DNA of 64,000 nt from Portulaca oleracea (lineage: Eukaryota; Streptophyta; Magnoliopsida; Caryophyllales; Portulacaceae), in NCBI GenBank assembly GCA_029582165.1, contig CM055875.1:13493968-13557967 (forward strand), in the 5' to 3' direction. Shown one piece after another: positions 50,067 to 64,000 of the stretch (within the stretch, counting starts at the first letter, position 1; each line of letters begins with the position of its first letter). The position numbers and the translations under genes were made by a program. The notes below the pieces were generated by a model. That model ran no database searches and was not told where the DNA came from. It worked only from the letters and a program-made list of their open reading frames with translations.

Positions 50067-52460
50067 AACATGCACGGCCACACTCCGGAGTTCAAATACA
50101 ATCCAAACACAACTTAAACAACTCACAGCCACACACCAGAGTTCAAATATAATCCAAACACACATAAAACATGCACGGCCACACGACGGAGTTCAAATAC
50201 AATCCAAACACAACTTAAACCATTAACGGCCACACGCCGGAGTTGAAATACAATCCAAACACACATAAAACATGCACGGCCACACGCCGGAGTTCAAATA
50301 TAATCCAAACACAACTTAAACCATTCACGACCACACGGCGGAGTTCAAATACAATCCAAACACACATAAAACATGCACGGCCACACGCCGGAGTTCAAAT
50401 ACAATCCAAACACAACTTAAACTATTCACGACCACACGCCGGAGTTCAAATACAATCCAAACAATCATAAAACATGCACGGCCACATGCCGGAGTTCAAA
50501 TACAGTCCAAACACACATAAAACATGCACGGCCACATGCCGGAGTTCAAATACATTCTAAACACAACTTAAACCACTCACGGCCACACGTCGGAGTTCAA
50601 ATACAATCCAAACACACATAAAACATGCACGGCCACACGCCGGAGTTCAAACACAATCCAAACTCAACTTAAACCATTCACGGCCACATGCCGGATTTCA
50701 AATACAATCCACACACATATAAAACATGCACGGCCACACGCCGGAGTTCAAATACAATCCAAACACACATAAAACATGCATGACCACACGCCAGAGTTCA
50801 AATACAATCCAAACACAACTTAAACCATTCACGGCCACACGCCGGAGTTTAAATACAATCCAAACACACATAAAACATGCACGGCCACACGCCAGAGTTC
50901 AAATACAATCCAAAAACAACTTAAACCATTAACGGCCACACGCCGAAGTTCAAATACAATCCAAACACATTTTAAACCACTAACGGCCACACGCCAGAGT
51001 TATAATACAATCTAAACACACATAAAACATGCACGGCCACACGCCGGAGTTCAAATACAATCCAAACACACATAAAACATGCACGGCCACACGCCGGAGT
51101 TCAGATACAATCCAAACACAACTTAAACTATTCACGACCTCACGCCGGAGTTATAATACAATCTAAACACACATAAAACATGCACGGCCACACGCCGGAG
51201 TTCAAATACAATCCAAACACTCATAAAACATGCACGGCCACACGCCCGAGTTCAAATACAATCCAAACACAACTTAAACTATTCACGACCACACGCCGGA
51301 GTTCAAATACAATCCAAACACACATAAAACATGCACGGCCACACGCCGGAGTTTAAATACAATCCAAACTCAACTTAACCCATTCACGGCCACACGTCGG
51401 AGTTCAAATACAATCTAAACACACATAAAACATGCACGGCCACACGCCAGAGTTCAAATACAATTCAAAAACAACTTAAACCATTCATGGCCACACGCCG
51501 AACTTCAAACACAATCCTAACACACATAAAACATGCACGGCCACATGCCGGAATTCTAATACAATCCAAACACACATAAAACATGCACGGCCACACTCCG
51601 GAGTTCAAATACAATCCAAACACAACTTAATCAATTCACGACCATACGCCGAAGTTAAAATACAATCCAAGCACAAATAAAACATGCACGGCCACACGCC
51701 GGAGTTCAAATATAATCCAAACACAACTTAAACCATTTACGGCCACACGCCGGAGTTCAAATACAATCCAAACACACATAAAACATGCACGACCACACGA
51801 CGGAGTTCAAATGCAATCCAAACACAATTTAAACCATTCACGGCCACACGCTGGAGTTCAAATACAATCCAAACACACATAAAACATTCACGACCACACG
51901 CCGGAGTTCAAATACAATCCAAACACAACTTAAACCATTCACGGCCACACGCCGGAGTTGAAATACAATTCAAACACATATAAAACATGCACGGCCACAC
52001 ACCGGAGTTCAAATACAATCCAAACACAACTTAAACCATTGATGGCCACATGCCGGAATTCTAATATAATCCAGACACACATAAAACATGCACGGCCACA
52101 CGCCGGAGTTAAATACAATCCAAACACAACTTAAACCATTCACGGCCACACACCGGACTTCAAATACAATACACACACATAAACCATGCACGGCCACACG
52201 CCGGAGTTCAAATACAATCCAAACACAACTTAAACCATTTACGGCCAGACGCCGGAGTTCAAATACAATCCAAACACACATAAAACATGCACGACCACAC
52301 GCCAGAGTTCAAATACAATCCAAACACAACTTAAACCATTCACGGCCACACGCCGGAGTTCAAATACAATCCAAACACACATAAAACATGCACGGCCACA
52401 CGCCAAAGTTCAAATACAATCCAAACACAACTTAAACCATTCACGGCCACACGCAGAAGT

Positions 52461-53696
52461 TCAAATACAATCCAAACACATTTTAAACCACTCACGGCCA
52501 CACGCCGGAGTTATAATACAATCTAAACACACATAAAACATGCACGGCCACACGCCGGAGTTCAAATACAATCCAAACACACATAAAACATGCACGGCCA
52601 CACGCCGGAGTTCAAATACAATCCAAACACAACTTAAACTATTCACGACCTCACGCCGGAGTTCAAATACAATCCAAACACTCATAAAACATGCACGGCC
52701 ACATGCCGGAGTTCAAATACAGTCCAAACACACATAAAACATGCACGGCCACATGCCGGAGTTCAAATACATTCTAAACACAACTTAAACCACTCACGGC
52801 CACACGCCGGAGTTCAAATACAATCCAAACACACATAAAACATGCACGGCTACACGCCGGAGTTCAAATACAATCCAAACTCAACTTAAACCATTCACGG
52901 CCACACTCCAGAGTTCAAATACAATCTAAACACACATAAAACATGCACGGCCACACGCCAGAGTTCAAATACAATCCAAACACAACTTAAACCATTCACG
53001 GCCACACGCCGGACTTCAAATACAATCCAAACACAACTTAAACCATTAACGGCCACACGCCGGAGTTGAAATACAATCCAAACACACATAAAACATGCAC
53101 GGCCACACGCGTAGTTCAAATTCAATCCAAACACAACTTAAACAATTCACGACTATACGCCGAAGTTCAAATACAATCCAAACACACATAAAACACGCAC
53201 GGTCACACGCCGGAGTTCAAATATAATCAAAACACAACTTAAACCATTCACGGCCACACACCGGAGTTCAAATACAATCCAAACACAGATAAAACATGCA
53301 CCACCACACGACGGAGTTCAAATGCAATCCAAACACAATTTAAACCATTCATGGCCACACGCTTGAGTTCAAATACAATCCAAACACACATAAAACATTC
53401 ACGACCACACGCCGAAGTTCAAATACAATTCAAACACAACTTAAACCATTCACGGCCACACGCCGAAGTTGAAATACAATCCAAACACACATAAAACATG
53501 CACGGCCACACGCTGGAGTTCAACTACAATCCAAACACAACTTAAACCATTGACGGCCACTTGCCGGAATTCTAATACAATCCAGACACACATAAAACAT
53601 GCACAGCCACACGCCGGAGTTCAAATACAATCCAAACACAACTTAAACCATTCACGGCCACACACCGGACTTCAAAAACAATCCAATCACACATAA
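52461..53696. repeat. Segmental satellite duplication, copy 2 (offset 5,031 bp)
   Basis: Second copy of the 47430-48665 block, differing by scattered substitutions only. Confidence 0.85.
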
Positions 53697-54567
53697 ACCA
53701 TGCACGGCCACACGCCGGAGTTCAAATACAATCCAAACACAACTTAAACCATTCACGGCCACACGCCGGAGTTCAAATACAATCCAAACACACATAAAAC
53801 ATGCACGGCCACACGCCGGAGTTCAAATACAATCCAAACACAACTTAAACCATTCACGGCCACACGCCGGAGTTCAAATACAATCCAAACACACATAAAA
53901 CATGCACGGCCACACGCCGGAGTTCAAATACAATCCAAACACAACTTAAACCATTCACGGCCACACGCCGGAGTTCAAATACAAACACATTTTAAACCAC
54001 TCACACATAAAACATGCACGCCACACGTAGTTCAAATACAATCCAAACACTCTTAAAACATGCAAGGCCACACGACGGATTTCAAATACAATCCAAAAAC
54101 AAATTAAACTATTCACGGCCACATGACGGAGTTCAAATAAAATCAAAACACAATTAAAACATGCACGTCCACAGGCGGTAGTTCAAATACACTCCAAACA
54201 CACATAAAACATGCACGGCCACATGCCGGAGTTCAAATACATTCTAAACACAACTTAAACCACGCACGGCCACATGCCGGAGTTCAAATACAATCCAAAC
54301 ACACATAAAACATGCACGGCCACACGCCGGAGTTCAAATAAAATCCAAACAAAACTTAAACCATTCACGGCCACACGCCGGAGTTCAAATACAATCCAAA
54401 CACACATAAAACATGCACGGCCACATGCCGGAGTTAAAACACAATCCAAACACAACTTAAACCATTTAGGCCACATGCCGGAGTTCTAATACAATCCAAA
54501 CACACATCAAACATGCACGGCCACACGCCGGAGTTCAAATACAATCCAAACACAACTTAAACCAATC

Positions 54568-57500
54568 ATGGCCAGACACCGGAGTTCAAATACAGACCAA
54601 ACACACATAAAACATGCACGGCCACACGCCAGAATTCAAATACAATCCAAACACAACTTAAACCAATCACGGCTACACGCCGAAGTTCAAATGCAATCCG
54701 AACACATTTTAAACCACTCACGGCCACACGCCGGAGTTATAATACAATCTAAACACACATAAAACATGCACGGCCACACGCCGGAGTTCAAATACAATCC
54801 AAACACACATAAAACATGCACAACCACACGACGGAGTTCAAATGCAATCCAAATACAACTTAAACCATTCACGGCCAGACGCTGGAGTTCAAATACAATC
54901 CAAACACACATGAAACATGCACGGCCACACGCCAGAGTTCAAATACAATCCAAACACAACTTAAACCATTCACGGCCACACGCCGAACTTCAAACACAAT
55001 CCTAACACACATAAAACATGCACGGCCACATGCCGGAGTTCAAATACAATCCAAACACACATAAAACATGCACGGCCACACTCCGGAGTTCAAATACAAT
55101 CCAAACACAACTTAAACAACTCACAGCCACACACCGGAGTTCAAATATAATCCAAACACACATAAAACATGCACGGCCACACGCCGGAGTTCAAATACAA
55201 TCCAAACACAACTTAAACCATTAACGGCCACACGCCGGAGTTCAAATACAATCCAAACACACATAAAACATGCACGGCCACACGCCGGAGTTCAAATACA
55301 ATCCAAACACAACTTAAACCATTCACGGCCACACGCCGGAGTTCAAATACAATCCAAACACACATAAAACATGCACGGCCACACGCCGGAGTTCAAATAC
55401 AATCCAAATACAACTTAAACCATTCACGACCACACGCCGGAGTTCAAATACAATGCAAACACATTATAAACCACTCACGCCACACGGGAGTTCAAATACA
55501 ATCTAAACACACATAAAACATGCACGGCCACACGCCGGAGTTCAAATACAATCCAAACACTCATAAAACATGCACGGCCACACTCCGGAGTTCAAATACA
55601 ATCCAAACACAACTTAAACTATTCACGACCACACGCCGGAGTTCAAATACAATCAAAACACTCATAAAACATGCACGCCACATGCCGGAGTTCAAATACA
55701 ATCCAAACACATAAAACATGCACGGCCACATGCCGGAGTTCAAATACATTCTAAACACAACTTAAACCATTCACGGCCACACGCCGGAGTTGAAATACAA
55801 TCCAAACACACATAAAACATGCACGGCCACACGCCGGAGTTCAAATAAAATCCAAACACAACTTAAACCATTCACGGCCACACGCCGGAGTTCAAATACA
55901 ATCCAAACACACATAAAACATGCACGGCCACATGCCGGAGTTAAAATACAATCCAAACACAACTTAAACCATTTAGGCCACATGCCGGAGTTCTAATACA
56001 ATCCAAACACACATCAAACATGCACGGCCACACGCCGGAGTTCAAATACAATCCAAACACAACTTAAACCAATCATGGCCAGACACCGGAGTTCAAATAC
56101 AGACCAAACACACATAAAACATGCACGGCCACACGCCAGAATTCAAATACAATCCAAACACAACTTAAACCAATCACGGCCACACGCCGAAGTTCAAATG
56201 CAATCCGAACACATTTTAAACCACTCACGGCCACACGCCGGAGTTATAATACAATCTAAACACACATAAAACATGCACGGCCACACGCCGGAGTTCAAAT
56301 ACAATCCAAACACACATAAAACATGCACAACCACACGACGGAGTTCAAATGCAATCCAAATACAACTTAAACCATTCACGGCCAGACGCTGGAGTTCAAA
56401 TACAATCCAAACACACATGAAACATGCACGGCCACACGCCAGAGTTCAAATACAATCCAAACACAACTTAAACCATTCACGGCCACACGCCGGACTTCAA
56501 ATACAATCCAAACACACATAAAACAAGCACGGCCACACGCCGGAGTTCAAATACAATCCAAACACACATAAAACATGCACGGCCACACTCCGGAGTTCAA
56601 ATACAATCCAAACACAACTTAAACAACTCACAGCCACACACCAGAGTTCAAATATAATCCAAACACACATAAAACATGCACGCCACACGCCGAGTTCAAA
56701 TACAATCCAAACACAACTTAAACCATTAACGCCACACGCCGAGTTCAAATACAATCCAAACACACATAAAACATGCACTACACGCTGAGTTCAAATACAA
56801 TCCAAACACAACTTAAACCATTCACGCCACACGCCGAGTTCAAATACAATCCAAACACACATAAAACATGCACGCCACACGCCAAGTTCAAATACAATCC
56901 AAATACAACTTAAAACCATTCACGACCACACGCTGAGTTCAAATACAATCCAAACACATTTTAAACCACTCACGCCACACGGAGTTATAATACAATCTAA
57001 ACACACATAAAACATGCACGGCCACACGCCGGAGTTCAAATACAATCCAAACACTCATAAAACATGCACGGCCACACGCCGGAGTTCAAATACAATCCAA
57101 ACACAACTTAAACTATTCACGACCACACGCCGGAGTTCAAATACAATCCAAACACACATAAAACATGCACGGCCACACGCCGGAGTTCAAATACAGTCCA
57201 AACACACATAAAACATGCACGGCCACATGCCGGAGTTCAAATACATTCTAAACACAACTTAAACCATTCACGGCCATACGCCGGAGTTGAAATACAATCC
57301 AAACACACATAAAACATGCACGGCCACACGCCGGAGTTCAAATACATTCTAAACACAACTTAAACCATTCACGGCCACACGCCGGAGTTCAAATACAATC
57401 CAAACACACATAAAACATGCACGGCCACATGCCGGAGTTAAAATACAATCCAAACACAACTTAAACCATTTAGGCCACATGCCGGAGTTCTAATACAATC

Positions 57501-57930
57501 CAAACACACATAAAACATGCACGGCCACACGCCGGAGTTCAAATACAATCCAAACACAACTTAAACCAATCATGGCCAGACACCAGAGTTCAAATACAGA
57601 CAAAACACACATAAAACATGCACGGCCACACGCCAGAATTCAAATACAATCCAAACACAACTTAAACCAATCACGGCCACACGCCGAAGTTCAAATGCAA
57701 TCCGAACACATTTTAAACCACTCACGGCCACACGCCGGAGTTATAATACAATCTAAACATACATAAAACATGCACGGCCACACGCCGGAGTTCAAATACA
57801 ATCCAAACACACATAAAACATGCACAACCACACGACGGAGTTCAAATGCAATCCAAATACAACTTAAACCATTCACGGCCAGACGCTGGAGTTCAAATAC
57901 AATCTAAACACACATGAAACATGCACGGCC
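54568..57930. repeat. Three successive 1.5-kb higher-order units
   Basis: Copies of the AGACACCGG-marked block begin at 54568, 56075 and 57572. They differ by small changes: the third has GACACCAGAG and CAGACAAAAC in place of GACACCGGAG and CAGACCAAAC. Confidence 0.78.
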
Positions 57931-59429
57931 ACACGCCAGAGTTCAAATACAATCCAAACACAACTTAAACCATTCACGGCCACACGCCGCAGTTCAAATA
58001 CAATCCAAACACACATAAAACATGCACGGCCACACGCCGGAGTTCAAATACAATCCAAACACACATAAAACATGCACGGCCACACGCCGGAGTTCAAATA
58101 CAATCCAAACACAACTTAAACCATTAACGGCCACATGCCGGAGTTCAAATACAATCCAAACACACATAAAACATGCACGGCCACACGCCGGAGTTCAAAT
58201 ACAATCCAAACACAACTTAAACCATTCACACCACACGGCGGAGTTCAAATACAATCCAAACACACATAAAACATGCACGGCTACACGCCGGAGTTCAAAT
58301 ACAATCCAAACACAACTTAAACTTTTCACGACCACACGCCGGAGTTCAAATACAATCCAAACACTCATAAAACATGCACGGCCACATGCCGGAGTTCAAA
58401 TACAGTCCAAACACACATAAAACATGCACGGCCACATGCCGGAGTTCAAATACATTCTAAACACAACTTAAACCACTCACGGCCACACGCCGGAGTTCAA
58501 ATACAATCCAAACACACATAAAATATGCACGGCCACACGCCGGAGTTCAAATATAATCCAAACACAACTTAAACCATTCACGGCCACACACCGGAGTTCA
58601 AATACAATCCAAACACACATAAAACATGCACGACCACACGACGGAGTTCAAATGCAATCCAAACACAATTTAAACCATTCACGGCCACACGCTGGAGTTC
58701 AAATACAATCCAAACACAACTTAAACCATTAACGGCCACACGCTGAGTTCAAATACAATCCAAACACACATAAAACATGCACGCCACACGCCGAGTTCAA
58801 ATACAATCCAAACACATATAAACCATGCACGACCACACGTCGGAGTTCAAATTCAATCCAAACACAATTTAAACCATGCACGGCCACACGCCGGAGTTCA
58901 AATACAATCCAAACACAACTTAAACCATTAACGGCCACACGGAGTTGAAATACAATCTAAATACACATAAAACATGCACGGCCACACGACAGAGTTCAAA
59001 TAAAATCAAATCACAACTTAAACCATTCACGACCACACACGCTGGAGTTCAAATACAATCCAAACACATATAAAACATGCACGGCTACACGCCGGAGTTC
59101 AAATACAATCCAAACACAACTTAAACTTTTCACGACCACACGCCGGAGTTCAAATACAATCCAAACACTCATAAAACATGCACGGCCACATGCCGGAGTT
59201 CAAATACAGTCCAAACACACATAAAACATGCACGGCCACATGCCGGAGTTCAAATACATTCTAAACACAACTTAAACCACGCACGGCCACATGCCGGAGT
59301 TCAAATACAGTCCAAACACACATAAAACATGCACGGCCACATGCCGGAGTTCAAATACATTCTAAACACAACTTAAACCATTCACGGCCACACGCCGGAG
59401 TTGAAATACAATCCAAACACACATAAAAC

Positions 59430-62340
59430 ATGCACGCCACACGGAGTTCAAATAAAATCCAAACACAACTTAAACCATTCACGCCACACGCCGGAGTTCA
59501 AATACAATCCAAACACACATAAAACATGCACGCCACACGCCGAGTTCAAATACAATCCAAACACAACTTAAACCATTTAGGCCACATGCCGAGTTCAAAT
59601 ACAATCCAAACACACATAAAACATGCACGCCACACGCCGAGTTCAAATACAATCCAAACACAACTTAAACCAATCACGCACACACCGGAGTTCAAATACA
59701 ATCCAAACACACATAAAACATGCACGCCACACGCTGAGTTCAAATACAATCCAAACACAACTTAAAACCATTCACGGCCACACGCCAAGTTCAAATACAA
59801 TCCAAACACATTTTAAACCACTCACGCCACACGCCGAGTTCAAATACAGTCTAAACACACATAAAACATGCACGGCCACACGACGGAGTTCAAATACAAT
59901 CCAAACACACATAAAACATGCACAACCACACGCGGAGTTCAAATACAATCCAAATACAACTTAAACCATTCACGGCCACACTGGAGTTCAAATACAATCC
60001 AAACACACATAAAACATGCACGCCACACGCTGAGTTCAAATACAATCCAAACACAACTTAAACTATTCACGCCACACGCCGAAGTTCAAATACAATCCAA
60101 ACACATAAAACATGCACGGCCACATGCCGGAGTTCAAATACAGTCCAAACACACATAAAACATGCACGCCACACGCCGAGTTCAAATACAATCCAAACAC
60201 AACTTAAACAACTCACGCCACACCGAGTTCAAATATAATCCAAACACACATAAAACATGCACGCCACACGCCGAGTTCAAATACAATCCAAACACAACTT
60301 AAAACCATTAACGGCCACACGGAGTTCAAATACAATCCAAACACACATAAAACATGCACGCCACACGCCGAGTTCAAATACAATCCAAACACAACTTAAA
60401 CCATACACACCACACGGCGGAGTTCAAATACAATCCAAACACACATAAAACATGCACGGCTACACGCCGGAGTTCAAATACAATCCAAACACAACTTAAA
60501 CTTTTCACGACCACACGCCGGTGTTCAAATACAATCCAAACACTCATAAAACATGCACGGCCACATGCCGGAGTTCAAATACAGTCCAAACACACATAAA
60601 ACATGCACGGCCACATGCCGGAGTTCAAATACATTCTAAACACAACTTAAACCACTCACGGCCACACGCCGGAGTTCAAATACAATCCAAACACACATAA
60701 AATATGCACGGCCACACGCCGGAGTTCAAATATAATCCAAACACAACTTAAACCATTCACGGCCACACACCGGAGTTCAAATACAATCCAAACACACATA
60801 AAACATGCACGGCCACACGCCGGAGTTCAAATACAATCCAAACACAACTTAAACCATTCACGGCCACACGCCGGAGTTCAAATACAATCCAAACACAACT
60901 TAAACCATTAACGGCCACACGCCGGAGTTCAAATACAATCCAAACACACATAAAACATGCACGGCCACACGCCGGAGTTCAAATACAATCCAAACACACA
61001 TAAAACATGCACGACCACACGTCGGAGTTCAAATACAATCCAACAGACATAAACCATGCACGGCCACACGCCGGAGTTTAAATACAATCCAAACACAACT
61101 TAAACCATTAACGACGACACGCCGGAGTTCAAATACAATTCAAACACGCATAAAACATGCACAGCCACACGCCGGAGTTCAAATACAATCCAAACACAAC
61201 TTAAACCATTCACGGCCACACGCCGGAGTTGAAATACAATTCAAACACACATAAAACATGCACGGCAACACGCCGGAGTTCAAATACAATCCAAACACAA
61301 CTTAAACTATTCACGGCCACACACCGGAGTTCAAATACAATCCAAACACACATAAAACATGCACGGCCACACGCCGGCGTTCAAATACAATCCAAACACT
61401 CATAAAACATGCACGACCACATGCCGGAGTTCAAATACAGTCTACACACAACTTAAAACCAATCACGCCACACGGAGTTCAAATACAATCAAACACACAT
61501 AAAACATGCACGCCACACGCTGAGTTCAAATACAATCCAAACACACATAAAACATGCACGCCACACGCCGAGTTCAAATACAATCCAAACACAACTTAAA
61601 ACCACTCACGCCACACGGAGTTCAAATACAATCCAAACACACATAAAACATGCACGGCCACACGCCGGAGTTCAAATACAATCCAAACACAACTTAAACT
61701 ATTCACGGCCACACGCCGGAGTTCAAATACAATCCAAACACTCATAAAACATGCACAGCCACATGCCGGAGTTCAAATACAGTCCAAACACAAATAAAAC
61801 ATGCACGCCACACGGAGTTCAAATACATTCTAAACACAACTTAAACCACTCACGCCACACGCGAGTTCAAATACAATCCAAACACACATAAAACATGCAC
61901 GCCACACGCTGAGTTCAAATATAATCCAAACACAACTTAAACCATTCACGCCACACACCGGAGTTCAAATACAATCCAAACACACATAAAACATGCACGC
62001 CACACGCGGAGTTCAAATACAATCCAAACACAATTTAAACCATTCACGCCACACGCCAAGTTCAAATACAATCCAAACACATTTTAAACCACTCACGGCC
62101 ACACGCCAGAGTTATAATACAATCTAAACACACATAAAACATGCACGGCCACACGCCGGAGTTCAAATACAATCCAAACACTACTAAAACATGCACGCCA
62201 CACGGAGTTCAAATACAATCCAAACACAACTTAAACTATTCACGCCACACGGAGTTCAAATACAATCCAAAACACTCATAAAACATGCACGCCACACGAG
62301 TTCTAATACAATCCAAACACACATAAAACATGCACAGCCA
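59430..62340. repeat. Satellite sub-region with clustered head deletions
   Basis: Within this part many monomers read CACGCCACACGCCGAG, CACGCCACACGGAG or CACGCCACACGCTGAG in place of the 16-bp head, while the TTCAAATACAATCCAAACAC core stays intact. Monomers shrink to about 46-49 bp. Similar clusters occur at 56680-57000, 58735-58950, 62625-62900 and 63485-63800. Confidence 0.75.
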
Positions 62341-64000
62341 CACGCCGGAGTTCAAATACAATCCAAACACAACTTAAACCATTCACGCCTACACGCCGGA
62401 GTTCAAATACAATCCAAACACACATAAAACATGCACGGCCACACGCCGGAGTTCAAATACAATCCAAACACAACTTAAACCATTCACGCCCACACGCCGG
62501 AGTTCAAATACAATCCAAACACACATAAAACATGCACGGCCACACGCCAGAGTTCAAATACAATCCAAACACAACTTAAACCATTTACGGCCACACGCCG
62601 AAGTTCAAATACAATCCAAACACACATAAACATGCACGCCACACGCGGAGTTCAAATACAATCCAAACACAACTTAAACTATCACGGCCATTAATCTGAG
62701 TTCAAATAAAGACAAAAAACACATAAAACATGCACGGCCACATGCCAGAGTTCAAATACAATCCAAACACAACTTAAACCATTCACGCCTACACGCCGGA
62801 GTTCACATACAATCCAAACACATTTTAAACCACTCACGCCACACGGAGTTCAAATACAATCTAAACACACATAAACATGCACGCCACACGCCTGAGTTCA
62901 AATAGAATCCAAACCCACATAAAACATTCACGGCCACACGCCGGAGTTCACATACAATCCAAACACAACTTAAACCATTCACGGCCAGACGCTGGAGTTC
63001 AAATACAATCCAAACACACATGAAACATGCACGGCCACACGCCAGAGTTCAAATACAATCCAAACACAACTTAAACCATTCACGGCCACACGCCGAACTT
63101 CAAACACAATCCTAACACACATAAAACATGCACGGCCACACTCCGGAGTTCAAATACAATCCAAACACAACTTAAACAACTCACAGCCACACACCAGAGT
63201 TCAAATACAATCCAAACACAACTTAAACAACTCACAGCCACAAACCAGAGTTCAAATATAATCCAAACACACATAAAACATGCACGGCCACACGCCGGAG
63301 TTCAAATACAATCCAAACACAACTTAAACCATTAACGGCCACACGCCGGAGTTGAAATACAATCCAAACACACATAAAACATGCACGACCACACGACGGA
63401 GTTCAAATGCAATCCAAACACAATTTAAACCATTCACGGCCACACGCTGGAGTTCAAATACAATCCAAACACAACTTAAACCATTAACGCCACACACTGA
63501 GTTCAAATACAATCCAAACACACATAAAACATGCACGACCACACGCCGGAGTTCAAATACAATCCAAACACACATAAAACATTCACGACCACAAGCAAGA
63601 GTTCAAATACAATCCAAACACAATTTAAACCATGCACGCCACACGCTGAGTTCAAATACAATCCAAACACAACTTAAACCATTAACGCCACACACGGAGT
63701 TCAAATACAATCCAAACACACATAAAACATGCAGGGCCACACGCCGGAGTTCAAATACAATCCAAACTCAACTTAAAAATTCACGCCACACACAGAGTTC
63801 AAATACATTCCAAACACACATAAAACATGCACGGCCACACGCCGGAGTTCAAATACAATCCAAACACAACTTAAACTATTCACGGCCACACGCCGGAGTT
63901 CAAATACTATCCAAACACTCATAAAACATGCACGGCCACACGCCGGAGTTCAAATACAATCCAAACACACATAAAACATGCACGGCCACACGCCGGAGTT

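Larger units (their letters stand above)
31594..64000. repeat. Satellite array, right block (over 32 kb)
   Basis: The same A/B monomer satellite as 1-5110, beginning with the tail of a B monomer (TTAAACCATTCA) and running off the window. Roughly 320 dimers. Most variation is in the head: GCCAGAG, GCTGGAG, GCCGAAG, GTCGGAG, GACGGAG, CGACCAC, CATGCC. The core varies less, with recurrent forms such as AAATATAATCC, AAATGCAATCC, AAATACAGTCC and AAATACATTCT that mark particular monomers in higher-order units. From about 56.7 kb on, many monomers lose one to four bases in the head. No transposon interrupts it. Confidence 0.97.

Noticed and set aside
63352..63924. 190-codon frame in the right satellite
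   Set aside because: Longest satellite frame, but made only of the same recurring peptides; its length comes from small indels that happen to avoid stops.
31594..64000. CRISPR-like regular repetition
   Set aside because: Units are directly adjacent with no unique spacers, the genome is a plant, and no cas genes are present.

Overview
This window looks like repeat-rich heterochromatin from a flowering plant, probably a eudicot. It holds long satellite arrays, Ty1/Copia and Ty3/Gypsy elements of plant type (initiator-Met tRNA primer sites, very long chromovirus-like LTRs), a plant L1-type LINE and a Stowaway MITE with CTCCCTCCGT ends. I cannot name the species. I found no intact host gene, rRNA, tRNA gene or CRISPR array.

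Layout. (1) 1-5110: satellite array. (2) About 5111-31593: a 26.5 kb island made almost wholly of nested, broken transposable elements. (3) About 31594-64000: the same satellite again, running off the window. The satellite is built of alternating 50-bp (A) and 51-bp (B) monomers, about 101 bp per dimer, with higher-order repeats of about 1.5 kb (15 dimers), 2.9-3.0 kb (29-30 dimers) and one 5.03 kb duplication spacing. Both strands stay open over 60-190 codons, but these reading frames follow the repeat and are not genes.

Island, left to right. A deletion-derived Copia family lies on the minus strand as a tandem array sharing LTRs: a fragment of LTR0, a 53-bp remnant, LTR1, internal unit 1, LTR2, internal unit 2, LTR3. 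Each internal unit keeps only gag start, protease and pre-integrase remnants. Each was separately hit by a long gypsy-type solo LTR with a perfect 5-bp target-site duplication (GAAAT; ACCTT). LTR3 is cut by a 5'-truncated L1-type LINE (plus strand; ORF1 tail and a mutated ORF2 with endonuclease, reverse transcriptase and zf-RVT regions) that ends in an (AT)n tract. Next come about 2 kb of degenerate unassigned DNA, a 232-bp Stowaway MITE, about 850 bp of extreme A/T sequence, and the 3' end of another LTR element. The right end is the 3' part of a chromovirus-like Ty3/Gypsy element on the minus strand: integrase C-terminus, chromodomain-like tail, polypurine tract, and a 3' LTR of about 3.6 kb. 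That LTR is interrupted by a 1,965-bp Copia element (integrase fused to RNase H) and by an AT-rich insert.

Both island edges are truncated elements joined directly to satellite, so the island was rearranged with the array after the elements inserted. The points most worth following up are the satellite's higher-order organisation, the shared-LTR Copia tandem, the minisatellite that recurs inside the gypsy LTRs, and clustered small deletions in the CpG-rich part of the satellite, which may be an assembly artefact.
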